The notes: generated by a model not told the origin, from the letters alone. A DNA stretch of 64,000 bases from Bacteroidota bacterium (GCA_018266875.1 JAFDZR010000016.1:1-64000); one strand, 5' to 3'; shown: positions 7,700-16,308, counted from the first letter of the stretch. Numbers and translations: made by a program.

Positions 7700-10165
7700 A
7701 TGAAAAAAACAGCTACAATTTTTATATTAACACTGTTATCCTTCTCAGTTTTCTCAAACGATATATTCTCACAGACTTTCAATTATCCGATTGTTTTTGT
7801 TTCAAGAAATCATGAAGCAAACGGGAATATTTTTTTCCCGGACGCTGGTTTACTGCCGGGTATGGGTCCTTTCTCAAGATTTTCGGTTGTCGGCGGTAAA
7901 CTTATGGTAAGAGATGCGCAGGGAAATATTTCCACGCTTATGGACAGCTCAATTGTCCTCAACGGGATCCGCATAATAGATTTTCAGCAGCCGTGCGTCC
8001 ACTGGAGCGGAGAAAAAATAGTCTTTGCCGGTATTGAAGACGTTGACAGCAACTGGAGGATATACGAGATCCGAAGTGACGGATCCAGATTAAGGAAAAT
8101 AACTTTTACCAACAGGAATATAGATCTTTCCCAGTTTGGCGCAGCAGGTCCTAAGTTCCGGACTTATGAGGATATTGATCCGGTTTATCTTCCCGATGGA
8201 AAGATAATATTTGCTTCCACCAGATATCCCACTCTTTCGGAGATCGGCGGATTTCAGACTACAAATCTTTTTATAGTGGATTCTCTCGGCGGTAACATGC
8301 ACAGAGTTACTACCGAAAGAAACGGCGGTGAAAAACCAACCATTGATCCTGTATCGGGAAGGATCGTTTATTCAAGGTGGTGGGTGAATATTGACAGACC
8401 AAGCAATCTAACAGGAACAGGTATTACGAGAATTGATTCCCTTGCGCTGACCGATGATATTGCGGATATATGGCAGGTTGATCTTGTAAATCCGGACGGA
8501 GATAATTTAAAGCTTTTTGCATCTGATCCGAGAAACAGAAAGAGTTTATCTTCATATAGACCAAGAGTTCTGCCGGACGGTAAATTATTATCTGTCTTCA
8601 TTCCAAGTCTTCCGATGGTTTATACTTCCGGCAGCCCGGGAATCCGTTTTTATGATCAGGCTTTATCCGAAGCGGTAAAAATTATCGGAACTGACAGCAC
8701 TACTCCTTTATATGTTCAGAATCCTCCTTCAACTGGAACAATGCAGCCGCCTTATGCAACTGATCCGCTCGGACTGCCCGACGGAAGGATACTGTTCTCT
8801 TATGCAACTACAGTTGAAACTCAGGATTACGGGATCTATACTGTTAATATGGACGGAACCGGATTGACGCAGATCATCGATCTCCCGGGAACCCTTGAAT
8901 TGAATGCGGAAATGCTCATGCCAAGAAAAGTCCCGCCGAAAATTTTTTATCTTAATGATTACGATACAAATAATGTGCCTCCCACTTCGGATCCGATTAC
9001 TTTTTATCAGGGCGGATTGTTCAGATTTGACTGTCTGAATGTTTATTCAAACGCTCCTGTGGATGCACCTATAGAAAATGCTCCGCTCATTCAGAAAAAT
9101 GCAAAGTTCAGGTTTTTCCTAAATTTCCAGAGACAGGATGTTAACGGTCAGGATCATCCCATACTTTTCAGGGAAATTGCTCTGGACAGGGATGGTAAAA
9201 TAGCAGAAGGCGATATACCTGCGAATGTTTCAATGTTCGAACAGATAGTTGACAGTACGGGAAAAGTTCTTGAAAATAAGCAGGGACAGTTTGCTCATGT
9301 TACAGGTATGAATTTCGGTAACAACGGATCCGGGACTAAATGCGTCGGCTGTCATGCCGGTCATACGCGGATAACAGTTCCAATTAATCTTACGGAAGGT
9401 ACATTTACAAATCTGTCAACTTCCGCCGATGTAAGAGAAAGCAGTTTCAAAACCAATGGAAATATTTCTTACAGAGGCCAGAATGCTGTTGACAGAAAAG
9501 CAAGAAATACGGACCAGACTGTGAACTGGATCTCAACAGGCAGTAATGATGAGTATGTGGTTTTAAAATGGCAGATACCAATTGATATAAGAGGAATAAC
9601 GCTTTATGATATTATTCCCAATCAGTCAAACAATACAGACATTCATGTAACTGACTGCGAGATATTCTTTTATTATCAGAACAGCATCGTTAATCACATT
9701 GCTTCCACGGGACCATTGAATACGAACGGATTCAGCGTTCCCGTTACTCCTATCACCACGATTGACAGCGCTAAAGTAATCGTAAAAAGTTTTACGGGAA
9801 ACATCAACAATCAGCATGTTGCCGGTCTTGCCGAAGTTGAGGTTAACGCCAGGGTTTCGTCTGTTGATCTTGTTAATATAAACAGCGGCATTACGGCTCT
9901 TAATGAATTCAGACTTGAACAGAATTATCCGAATCCATTTAATCCTTCTACAATGATTAATTTCACTTTGCCGAAATCACAGGAGATCAGGCTTGAAGTT
10001 TTTGACATTACCGGAAGAAGTGTCGCTGTTTTAATAAGCGGAAAAGTGGTAGGCGGTAAAAATTCGGTAAATTTCAATTCCAGAAATTTGCCTTCAGGAA
10101 TTTATTTTTATACCCTGACCGGTAATAATTTCCGGGATTCAAAAAGAATGGTTCTGATAAAATAG
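7700..10165 (+). CDS. T9SS-exported PD40-propeller protein with one CxxCH haem motif (HzsA-like)
   Basis: A signal peptide (MKKTATIFILTLLSFSVFSN) precedes a propeller made of PD40/TolB-like repeats ('.LPDGKI.F.S.', 'YLPDGKIIFAS', 'GLPDGRILFSY'). This arrangement recalls the HzsA-middle-domain family of multihaem-associated proteins. One c-type haem site CVGCHAGH lies at residues 548-555. A discoidin (F5/8 C)-like jelly-roll follows (about 570-715). The last 80 residues are a T9SS sorting domain (EQNYPNPFNPSTMINFTL, SKRMVLIK). It is probably a surface-exposed or secreted monohaem protein. Assignment to the hydrazine synthase-like superfamily is by layout only, and no catalytic activity should be assumed. 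yqgE begins 35 nt downstream. Confidence 0.75.
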   Translation: MKKTATIFILTLLSFSVFSNDIFSQTFNYPIVFVSRNHEANGNIFFPDAGLLPGMGPFSRFSVVGGKLMVRDAQGNISTLMDSSIVLNGIRIIDFQQPCVHWSGEKIVFAGIEDVDSNWRIYEIRSDGSRLRKITFTNRNIDLSQFGAAGPKFRTYEDIDPVYLPDGKIIFASTRYPTLSEIGGFQTTNLFIVDSLGGNMHRVTTERNGGEKPTIDPVSGRIVYSRWWVNIDRPSNLTGTGITRIDSLALTDDIADIWQVDLVNPDGDNLKLFASDPRNRKSLSSYRPRVLPDGKLLSVFIPSLPMVYTSGSPGIRFYDQALSEAVKIIGTDSTTPLYVQNPPSTGTMQPPYATDPLGLPDGRILFSYATTVETQDYGIYTVNMDGTGLTQIIDLPGTLELNAEMLMPRKVPPKIFYLNDYDTNNVPPTSDPITFYQGGLFRFDCLNVYSNAPVDAPIENAPLIQKNAKFRFFLNFQRQDVNGQDHPILFREIALDRDGKIAEGDIPANVSMFEQIVDSTGKVLENKQGQFAHVTGMNFGNNGSGTKCVGCHAGHTRITVPINLTEGTFTNLSTSADVRESSFKTNGNISYRGQNAVDRKARNTDQTVNWISTGSNDEYVVLKWQIPIDIRGITLYDIIPNQSNNTDIHVTDCEIFFYYQNSIVNHIASTGPLNTNGFSVPVTPITTIDSAKVIVKSFTGNINNQHVAGLAEVEVNARVSSVDLVNINSGITALNEFRLEQNYPNPFNPSTMINFTLPKSQEIRLEVFDITGRSVAVLISGKVVGGKNSVNFNSRNLPSGIYFYTLTGNNFRDSKRMVLIK

Positions 10166-10199
10166 AAAGCAGCTGCTGTAGTAAAGTTAATAATTTCCA

Positions 10200-10772
10200 A
10201 TGGATGAAGATAATTCAAATATAAACGGTCAGAATTTAAAGGGTCAGCTCCTGCTTTCAGCTCCGTTTCTCGGGGACATTTTCAAAAGATCAGTCATATT
10301 AATTTCTGAAAACAATGCGGAAGGATCAGTAGGATTTGTTTTAAATAAAGCTACTGATCTAAAGCTTCATCAGATCATTGAAGATTTTCCTGAATTTGAC
10401 GCAAAGGTCCTGATAGGAGGTCCTGTTGAACAGAGTTCGCTGAATTTTATCCATAAAGCCGGAGATGTCATTGAGGACAGTTTTAAAATATTTGAAGGAG
10501 TTTACTGGGGCGGGAATTTTGAGCAGATGAAAATTCTGATCGAAAGCGGCAGTCTTGATCCCGTGGATTTCAGATTTTTCCTTGGTTATTCCGGATGGAG
10601 TCCCGGGCAGCTTGAAAACGAACTGGCAACAAAATCGTGGTATCTGAATAAACCAAAAATACAGAATGTCTTCAGCGAAAGTCCTGAAAACTTATGGGGA
10701 AAGATCCTTAGAACTATGGGAAATGAATTTTCCGTCATATCAACTTTTCCGGACGACCCTTCACTAAATTAA
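10200..10772 (+). CDS. yqgE: YqgE/AlgH family protein
   Basis: This is a 190-residue cytoplasmic protein of the UPF0301 (YqgE/AlgH) family. It starts with the diagnostic block GQLLLSAPFLGDIFKRSVI, followed by GSVGFVLNK, the loop VLIGGPVEQSSL, and the C-terminal FFLGYSGWSPGQLENEL. The length is normal for the family. The biochemical role of the family is not established. AlgH has been linked to transcriptional control in Pseudomonas. The gene follows the haem-motif gene at a 34-nt gap without a clear ribosome site and may be cotranscribed with it. Confidence 0.93.
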   Translation: MDEDNSNINGQNLKGQLLLSAPFLGDIFKRSVILISENNAEGSVGFVLNKATDLKLHQIIEDFPEFDAKVLIGGPVEQSSLNFIHKAGDVIEDSFKIFEGVYWGGNFEQMKILIESGSLDPVDFRFFLGYSGWSPGQLENELATKSWYLNKPKIQNVFSESPENLWGKILRTMGNEFSVISTFPDDPSLN

Positions 10773-10812
10773 ATATTTTTTTCCCTGACAAATTCAGAAT
10801 AGAAAAGAATTA

Positions 10813-11700
10813 TCAAATCTGAAATTCAATGTAAATTTTTTCTATTGATTCCTCAATACTTTCCTGTTCAAATCCAAAGGACCTCAGCAGATCCGTTTTC
10901 ATTGAAACGTCATATACCCTGTTCTGTCCTTCAAAATCATGTAAAGATGTCCGCTCGATAAGTGACTTATCAAAATTAAATCTACTGCAGACCATTTCAC
11001 CAAGTTCATATCTTGATACCTTTTCCCTGCCTCCGAAATTGACAGTCTGGTTTTTAATATCTGAAGAAATAATTTTTTTAATTATAGAAGCTGCATTATG
11101 AAGGGACAGAGGAGTTCTGAACTGATCGTAAAAAAGTCTGACTCTCTCCCCTTTCTTAAAACTTTGCAGCATATTATGGAAACTGCAGGAAGAACCGTTA
11201 AGACCGATTCCGTAAAGCAAAGAAGTTCTGAGAATCAAATAGTTTTCGGATTTATTCCTAATGAAATTTTCACTCTCCGTTTTTGTCCTTGCATAAAGGG
11301 ATTTCGGTTCAGGTTTTGAATTTTCATCGAGCATACCTCCTGTATCACCATTATAGACAAGGTCTGTCGATGTAAAAATAAACCTGGAATTGAATTCATT
11401 GCTGAGTTCAACGAGATGTTCATTCAGATAATAATTTATTTCCATCACATGGTGAAACGGAAGAGAGTCACATTCTTCGGGTCTTGAAACAGCAGCAGTG
11501 TGAATTACAGCTTCCGGCTTAAACTGCTTAAACAGTTCGCGAAGTTTTTCCGCATCGGTAAGGTTCATGCATACATTACTGTAATCTTTACAGTTTCCTG
11601 CCGATCTGTTGTAGACAGTCAGAATGTCATTTTCAGAATCCAGATAAAAATTCAGATACTGACCAAGCAACCCGCTTCCGCCTGTGATTAAAATCTTCAC
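10813..11700 (-). CDS. dTDP-4-dehydrorhamnose reductase-like (RmlD) extended SDR
   Basis: This 295-residue NAD(P)-dependent sugar-nucleotide reductase or epimerase belongs to the extended short-chain dehydrogenase class. The Rossmann glycine motif GGSGLLGQYL begins near residue 7. VIHTAAVSRPEECD and FTSTDLVYNGD are typical of the RmlD substrate-binding family, and the catalytic pair is in YARTK. No other rhamnose-pathway genes (rmlA, B, C) are adjacent, so the substrate is uncertain. RmlD-like proteins also act in other deoxysugar pathways or as MAT2B-like accessory subunits. A hairpin with a T-run sits in its leader. Confidence 0.82.
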   Translation of the reverse strand: MKILITGGSGLLGQYLNFYLDSENDILTVYNRSAGNCKDYSNVCMNLTDAEKLRELFKQFKPEAVIHTAAVSRPEECDSLPFHHVMEINYYLNEHLVELSNEFNSRFIFTSTDLVYNGDTGGMLDENSKPEPKSLYARTKTESENFIRNKSENYLILRTSLLYGIGLNGSSCSFHNMLQSFKKGERVRLFYDQFRTPLSLHNAASIIKKIISSDIKNQTVNFGGREKVSRYELGEMVCSRFNFDKSLIERTSLHDFEGQNRVYDVSMKTDLLRSFGFEQESIEESIEKIYIEFQI

Positions 11701-11719
11701 TCGAATGAATTTTTTATAT

Positions 11720-11745
11720 AAAAAAATACCGGATGCGATTCCGGT
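11720..11745 (-). promoter_or_regulatory. Hairpin plus T-run just upstream of the RmlD-like gene (possible attenuator)
   Basis: A 6-bp stem (accgga 11728-11733 with tccggt 11740-11745) is followed on the minus strand by atttttttat. It lies about 20-45 nt before the start codon at 11700, so any transcript from upstream would meet a small intrinsic terminator first. No gene ends nearby on this strand, which argues for a leader or attenuator role. Confidence 0.35.
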
Positions 11746-11890
11746 TTATCAGTTGCTGTAATTTAGTTAATATTATAATAATATTAAACAAATCTTTTCT
11801 GAGACTCTTTATCATTTATAATGTATTGAAGATGTTTCCATTAATGTATAAATTAATTAAATTTACCTATATAAAATAAGGAGATATCTA

Positions 11891-12967
11891 ATGAGAAAAA
11901 TAATTTTTAATTCAGTATTAATTGCTGCGCTTTTTTTATCAGCAAATTTATTTGCTGAAGATGTAAAATTCAGTACCGGTACCTATCAGGAGATCCTGGA
12001 TCTTGCTAAGAGCGGTAACAAAACAATAATGATTGACTTTATCACTGACTGGTGCAAATGGTGCGTGGAAACTGACCGCAAAGTTTATACCGATCCTAAA
12101 GTTTCATCTTATGCAAACGAAAATCAGATCAACTGGAAAATCGATGCTGAAAAAGGAGAAGGACCTGAGCTTGCAAAGAAATACGGAGTAAAGGGTTACC
12201 CTACAATAATATTTACAAATTCATCGGGAGATGAAATTGACAGAATTTACGGATACCTTCCGGCTGATATTTTCCTGACCAGAATGATGGATTACAATAA
12301 CGGTGTAAATACTTACGGGGATCTGAAAAACAAACTTGAAACATCGCCGGATGATCCGGAATTAAATTACCTTATGGCTGAGAAGATATCATCAAACGGT
12401 CTTGACGGTGATGTCAAAGTTTATCTGAATAAAACCATCTCCGCTGATCCCGGCAATCTGAAGGGTTATACCGATGATGCGAAATTCATGCTTGCTTACA
12501 TGAATGAAGATGCTGCTGAACTTCAGAGACTTATAGGCGAATATCCGGAGAGCAATAAGGTAAAAGACGGATACATGAATCTGGCTTCTTATTATGAAGA
12601 TAAAAATGATCCTGTAAAAGCTGACGAACTTTTCAGTAAGGCTTTCAGTGTTTTCGGAGAGAATGATTTTGATCTGATGCAGAATTACGGAAGTCTTCTT
12701 CTCGGAAGAGCTTACGGAACCATGAAAAACGAGAATGCTGCTGACAAAGACAGAGAGAATGCTCTGATTACTCTAGAGAAATCAATTAAATATGTTGGCG
12801 GTACAGTAAACGAAGCCAGCGCATATTATATAATGTCAGAGCTATATTTACAGTTAAAAGACATTAAAAAGGCAGAGGAATCAATTGACAAGGCAATTTC
12901 GATATATGACAAGAAATCATACAGGGATCAGAAAGATAAGATAACAAAGCTCAGAGCTGAAAAATAA
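11891..12967 (+). CDS. Periplasmic thioredoxin-fold protein with TPR-like C-terminal half
   Basis: A signal peptide (MRKIIFNSVLIAALFLSANLFA) leads into a thioredoxin domain with the redox motif WCKWC (Cys55 and Cys58) and the cis-proline loop KGYPT (Pro104), as in the Thioredoxin_7/DsbD-gamma-like group. It should act as a disulfide reductase or oxidoreductase in the periplasm. Residues 145-358 are helical repeats (for example EASAYYIMSELYLQLKDIKKAEES) of TPR character, likely for partner binding. The start is supported by a strong ribosome site, aaggaga (11877-11883). The gene is monocistronic, with its own terminator. Confidence 0.85.
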   Translation: MRKIIFNSVLIAALFLSANLFAEDVKFSTGTYQEILDLAKSGNKTIMIDFITDWCKWCVETDRKVYTDPKVSSYANENQINWKIDAEKGEGPELAKKYGVKGYPTIIFTNSSGDEIDRIYGYLPADIFLTRMMDYNNGVNTYGDLKNKLETSPDDPELNYLMAEKISSNGLDGDVKVYLNKTISADPGNLKGYTDDAKFMLAYMNEDAAELQRLIGEYPESNKVKDGYMNLASYYEDKNDPVKADELFSKAFSVFGENDFDLMQNYGSLLLGRAYGTMKNENAADKDRENALITLEKSIKYVGGTVNEASAYYIMSELYLQLKDIKKAEESIDKAISIYDKKSYRDQKDKITKLRAEK

Positions 12968-12992
12968 AACTGGAATTTTTATATAAATTGAA

Positions 12993-13024
12993 AATCCGGC
13001 AATGATTTGCCGGATTTTTTTTTT
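12993..13024 (+). terminator. Intrinsic terminator after the thioredoxin/TPR gene
   Basis: A perfect 10-bp stem (aatccggcaa 12993-13002 with ttgccggatt 13007-13016) and a 4-nt loop are followed by an uninterrupted run of T to 13024. Confidence 0.92.
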
Positions 13025-13286
13025 ACTCTTCAAAAGCAAAACCTTTGTGGATCCTGACGGAAAAACATTAATCACGAATAAGAAATTTCTTTAATCATTT
13101 TATGATCTTTCCGTATTATTATGGTTGGGAATTTATAAACGCAATTTCAGTAATTGAAATAATACCGGGGAATTTTTCTTGATTCAGCAGACCTTAAAAT
13201 TGAAAGGACATAACTAAGCAGTGAGCCGGAACAATTCACATATTATTTCAGCGGAATTTAAGTTTTGGAGTTTTGCAGTATTAACT

Positions 13287-13349
13287 TTATTATCAAACCA
13301 GTGTTGATTGAATTTATTTTTTTAATTAAATGCACTGGTTTGATAATAA
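13287..13349. repeat. Long perfect inverted repeat in the gene-free interval 12968-13852
   Basis: Arms of 17 bases (13287-13303, ttattatcaaaccagtg; 13333-13349, cactggtttgataataa) pair perfectly around a 29-nt AT-rich centre. There is no T-run after either arm, so it does not look like a terminator. It may be a small palindromic insertion or an operator. Apart from this and the element at 13648-13732, I see no gene in the 885-base interval. Confidence 0.6.
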
Positions 13350-13606
13350 TGCTAATCAGAATTGCAGATCAGTCAGAATCAACTGACGAAGATCAAAAAA
13401 TTCTTTTTGATTTCAAAGTTCTGTGGTACCAATTGTTCAATTAATGAATAAAATAGAAAGAAGAAACTTTATGTTTGTTGAATGAAAAGGAATTTCAAAA
13501 AAAAATCAGACAAAAAATAAAATTATGAAAAGTACGTGAAAGAACGGTATCTGATTTAATACTGAAATAGCTTAAAATATTACTTTATTTTTAAATATAT
13601 TATTTC

Positions 13607-13614
13607 TACTTTTG
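13607..13614 (+). promoter_or_regulatory. Candidate Bacteroidota-type -7 box (tacttttg)
   Basis: The octamer fits TAnnTTTG and would start transcription near 13621, just ahead of the nested hairpin at 13648-13732. No convincing TTG -33 element is seen at the expected distance, so support is weak. Confidence 0.25.
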
Positions 13615-13647
13615 TATCGGTTAACCCAAAAAGCCTTAATTAGTTTT

Positions 13648-13732
13648 AATTAGATAAGTTACATCCTCCAAGGCCGTTCAACCCCAAATTTTGAACGGTG
13701 AAAGGAGAGAGGAGGATGTAACTTATTTAATT
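13648..13732. other. Nested inverted repeat, possible small structured RNA
   Basis: A 22-base outer arm (13648-13669) pairs with 13711-13732, with a single G-T. Inside, ccgttcaa (13674-13681) pairs with ttgaacgg (13691-13698) around a 9-nt loop. The outer stem contains tcctcc facing ggagga, so it can hide a Shine-Dalgarno-like sequence. On the plus strand aaaggag is followed 8 nt later by ATG-TAA (13716-13721), a start codon immediately followed by a stop. No plus-strand coding region follows closely. It could be a noncoding RNA, a regulatory element or the body of a palindromic mobile unit. Confidence 0.5.
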
Positions 13733-13852
13733 TTATACACTCTTTGTATCTCTCTGTTTCCAGAACAATCCAACTATGAAAGAGGACCCCCTGAATAAAC
13801 TTCAGTAACTATAGTAAACTCTCTTTAAAATCTTTTAATGTTAAGCTGACTC

Positions 13853-14074
13853 TTACAGCTCTTCTACCTTTGTGATAAAGATACCACCTTCGGTATAAAT
13901 GTAAATGTATTCTCTTCCGTCACTTTCCGTGACTTTGATCAGGTTCAGAAAATCACTTTTTGTTTCGACTGAAACTGAATTTAAACTTTTTGCTTCTGTG
14001 TTTCTTACTGAAGCGAAGGAAAACATTGTTACTACTGCTGCGATTACTAAGAAAACTTTAATGAAGTTTTTCAT
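13853..14074 (-). CDS. Small secreted peptide of unknown function
   Basis: From the ATG at 14074 the product is 73 residues: a signal peptide (MKNFIKVFLVIAAVVTMFSFASV) followed by about 50 residues ending DGREYIYIYTEGGIFITKVEEL. The mature part contains two short beta-strand-like stretches and no cysteine. The 14074 start is preferred over the ATG at 14092 because aagggg lies 8-12 nt upstream of it and the signal peptide then begins immediately. I do not recognise the family. The gene stands alone, divergent from the orphan helical gene at 14296. Confidence 0.65.
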   Translation of the reverse strand: MKNFIKVFLVIAAVVTMFSFASVRNTEAKSLNSVSVETKSDFLNLIKVTESDGREYIYIYTEGGIFITKVEEL

Positions 14075-14222
14075 TTGGATTTCCCCTTTCATAATTTTAT
14101 TTATAGCAAATTAAGAATATTATACAAAGCATACAAAGAAATATTTTTCAATTTGTCGCACTTTTTTTTATCATTATCACAGCCTTAAGTTTAAATTGTT
14201 AGGATTTTATTGATATATTGCA

Positions 14223-14230
14223 TATTTTTG
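14223..14230 (+). promoter_or_regulatory. Candidate -7 box (tatttttg) ahead of the orphan helical gene
   Basis: The octamer matches TAnnTTTG and sits 66 nt before the ATG at 14296. A TTG at 14196-14198 is a rather distant -33 candidate (24-nt spacer). Confidence 0.3.
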
Positions 14231-14295
14231 TATAGTATAACACCCAATATATGTCGCTGAAAATTAAACTATTTTAAAAATAAAAGTCTGTTTAT

Positions 14296-15816
14296 ATGTA
14301 TACAAATTCACTATTTGATCTTCTGCAGTCATTTTCTGAAAAGGAAATGATGAAATTCAACAAATTTCTAAACTCCCCTTATTTCAGTAACAGCAGGAAT
14401 CTGATTGCACTTTTTAATGTGTTAAGGAAATATTATCCGGGATTTGACCAGAAAAATTTTACAAAAGAAAATATTTATAAAAAAGTATTTGGACATTCCA
14501 GGTATAATGATTCTACATTGAGAAATCTCAATTCAGATCTGTTAAAATGCGCAATGATGTTTCTTAAGACGGAAAGAATGCTTAAAGAGGATGTCCAGAG
14601 TAATTTTTTACTGACTCACGAAATGTTTGAAAAGGGAAATTACGATCTGCTTAGAAAACAGATGAAGAAAACCGAAACTGAACTTGTCGCGAAAAACACT
14701 CTGGACGGAGATTATTTTTATTATCGCTATAAGATCAACACTGATTTGTTTTACCTCAATTTGCTTACCCAGAAAGTCATCAAAAAAAATTATGTGATCA
14801 GCGAGTCAAAAAAAATGATAGACGGGATCATTTATATTTTAATATTTTTTATTATTGAATCGGTAAAACATAATGACAATCTTTTGAAATATACCCGATC
14901 CTACAATATTAAAAGATACATGGAGTTCATTAAAGAATTCACCGAAATATTTAATTTCGACAAAATGATGGATTTCGTAAACAGGAATTCCGACATTAAG
15001 ATCAATATAATAGAGATATATTACAATCTTTTAAAAACTTATATTAACTTTGATGATGAGAATTATTATTTCGAATTCAAGAATTCTCTAACACATTACT
15101 CACAAATGTTAGGCAAGAATGACAATAATTTCCTCTTCTCAAGACTTATGGACTACTGCGTAATGAAGATCAATGCCGGTCAGCAGACTTCATTTGATAT
15201 TCAGATGGAGATATTCGACCTTAATAAAACATACATAGAAAAAGAATACTACAAAACCGGCTCCAGCAAATATATTCCGTTTGATCTTTACCGTAATGTG
15301 ATCATGAACTGTATAAAAGTAAAAAAACTTGATTATATGGAATCTTTTATCAGAAAATATTCAAAACAACTGCATCCTTCTCAGAAATCGAGCGTGGAAT
15401 CATACAGCAAGTCTTTGTATTATTTTGAGAAACATGAATTTGAGAACGCTTTGTCAAATCTTAATGAGATCAAGTTTGATCAGTTTGTTTATAAACTTGA
15501 CATGAAAAACCTTCAGCTTAAGATACAGTATGAACTTGGTGAATATGAAGGTACAATTTATGTAATTGATACCTATAAACATTTTCTCAAGAACAACAAA
15601 CTGCTTTCTGACAGCAGAAGATTATTTCATAATAATTTTCTTACCTACGTTCAGAAATTAATATTATTCAAAACGGGATCAGGAAATGTAAATTTGAATT
15701 ATCTGTATGATATGGTGAACGCCTCCAATGATATCTTTGACAAGGAATGGCTTTTGCAGAAGATAGGCGAACTGCTGAAAAGATCAGGCAAATCCTTAAA
15801 AAAATCAGCGGTATAA
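14296..15816 (+). CDS. Orphan alpha-helical protein, paralogue of the protein at 3782-5215
   Basis: The function is unknown. This 506-residue, lysine- and phenylalanine-rich, all-helical protein has no signal peptide. It shares with the 3782 protein the N-terminal pattern KF..FL.SP(Y/F)F, the block ENIYKKVFGHSRYN and the later FLKTERML. It also shares a C-terminal helical region with (Y)ELGEYEGTIYVIDTYKHFL, where the partner has an equivalent tail ending DAFRHYLKS. A hydrophobic stretch near residue 180 (IIYILIFFIIES) could be a buried helix. No catalytic motif is visible. The two paralogues lie about 10 kb apart without other shared neighbours. Confidence 0.75.
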   Translation: MYTNSLFDLLQSFSEKEMMKFNKFLNSPYFSNSRNLIALFNVLRKYYPGFDQKNFTKENIYKKVFGHSRYNDSTLRNLNSDLLKCAMMFLKTERMLKEDVQSNFLLTHEMFEKGNYDLLRKQMKKTETELVAKNTLDGDYFYYRYKINTDLFYLNLLTQKVIKKNYVISESKKMIDGIIYILIFFIIESVKHNDNLLKYTRSYNIKRYMEFIKEFTEIFNFDKMMDFVNRNSDIKINIIEIYYNLLKTYINFDDENYYFEFKNSLTHYSQMLGKNDNNFLFSRLMDYCVMKINAGQQTSFDIQMEIFDLNKTYIEKEYYKTGSSKYIPFDLYRNVIMNCIKVKKLDYMESFIRKYSKQLHPSQKSSVESYSKSLYYFEKHEFENALSNLNEIKFDQFVYKLDMKNLQLKIQYELGEYEGTIYVIDTYKHFLKNNKLLSDSRRLFHNNFLTYVQKLILFKTGSGNVNLNYLYDMVNASNDIFDKEWLLQKIGELLKRSGKSLKKSAV

Positions 15817-15818
15817 AA

Positions 15819-15846
15819 AAAGCCGCAAAAATTAGATTGCGGCTTT
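15819..15846. terminator. Bidirectional terminator between convergent genes
   Basis: A perfect 10-bp stem (aaagccgcaa 15819-15828 with ttgcggcttt 15837-15846) has an 8-nt loop. The minus-strand reading continues into a seven-T run, serving the gene at 15874-16308. The stop of the plus-strand gene is 2 nt before the stem. Confidence 0.85.
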
Positions 15847-15873
15847 GATATTTTCTGTTTTACCTGAAATGGA

Positions 15874-16308
15874 TTATTTGTTCTGTTTCTGATTTTGATC
15901 TTTGTTCTTATTTTTCTTACCCCATTTCTGTTTTCTTTCGGCTTTCAGATTATTGAATTTTTCAATCTGATCCTTGTTCAGAATACTTTCAATCTGTTTA
16001 CTGAACTGTTCACGGTGCTCCTTCATGATTTTCCTTTTTTCAGTTTTATCAAGACCCTTGTTCTTTTCCCACAATTCTCTTCCTTCTTTCATTTTACTGA
16101 CCATCAGATTATAAATTTTGTTGTACTGATCTTCATTGAGGGATAATTCATTTTTGAGACGGTCGGCTTTCTTCTGCGCGATTTCTTCAGGAGACTTTTT
16201 CTTTTTATCTGAGCTGTTACCCGGATTATTCTGCGAATAGGATACTGAAGCGAAACAGATCATCAGAATTAATACTGAAAATACAGACTTAATTTTAAAT
16301 GTGTTCAT
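15874..16308 (-). CDS. Spy/LTxxQ-like small periplasmic protein
   Basis: This 144-residue protein has a signal peptide (ending ASVSYS) and a charged helical mature part. Two related helices, LSLNEDQYNKIYNLM and ILNKDQIEKFNNLKAER, resemble the LTxxQ-motif repeats of the Spy/CpxP periplasmic chaperone group. The tail is very basic and low in complexity (KKNKNKDQNQKQNK). A role in envelope protein homeostasis is inferred from family resemblance only. It is transcribed away from the initiator tRNA and ends at the shared terminator. Confidence 0.65.
   Translation of the reverse strand: MNTFKIKSVFSVLILMICFASVSYSQNNPGNSSDKKKKSPEEIAQKKADRLKNELSLNEDQYNKIYNLMVSKMKEGRELWEKNKGLDKTEKRKIMKEHREQFSKQIESILNKDQIEKFNNLKAERKQKWGKKNKNKDQNQKQNK

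Noticed and set aside
12968-13852. CRISPR array or transposon
   Set aside because: There are only two separate palindromes, no regularly spaced direct repeats, no transposase frame and no clear target-site duplication.
13905-14114. Plus-strand frame of 69 codons opposite the small secreted peptide
   Set aside because: The minus-strand frame has a ribosome site and a signal peptide, while this one has neither a recognisable product nor a ribosome site.
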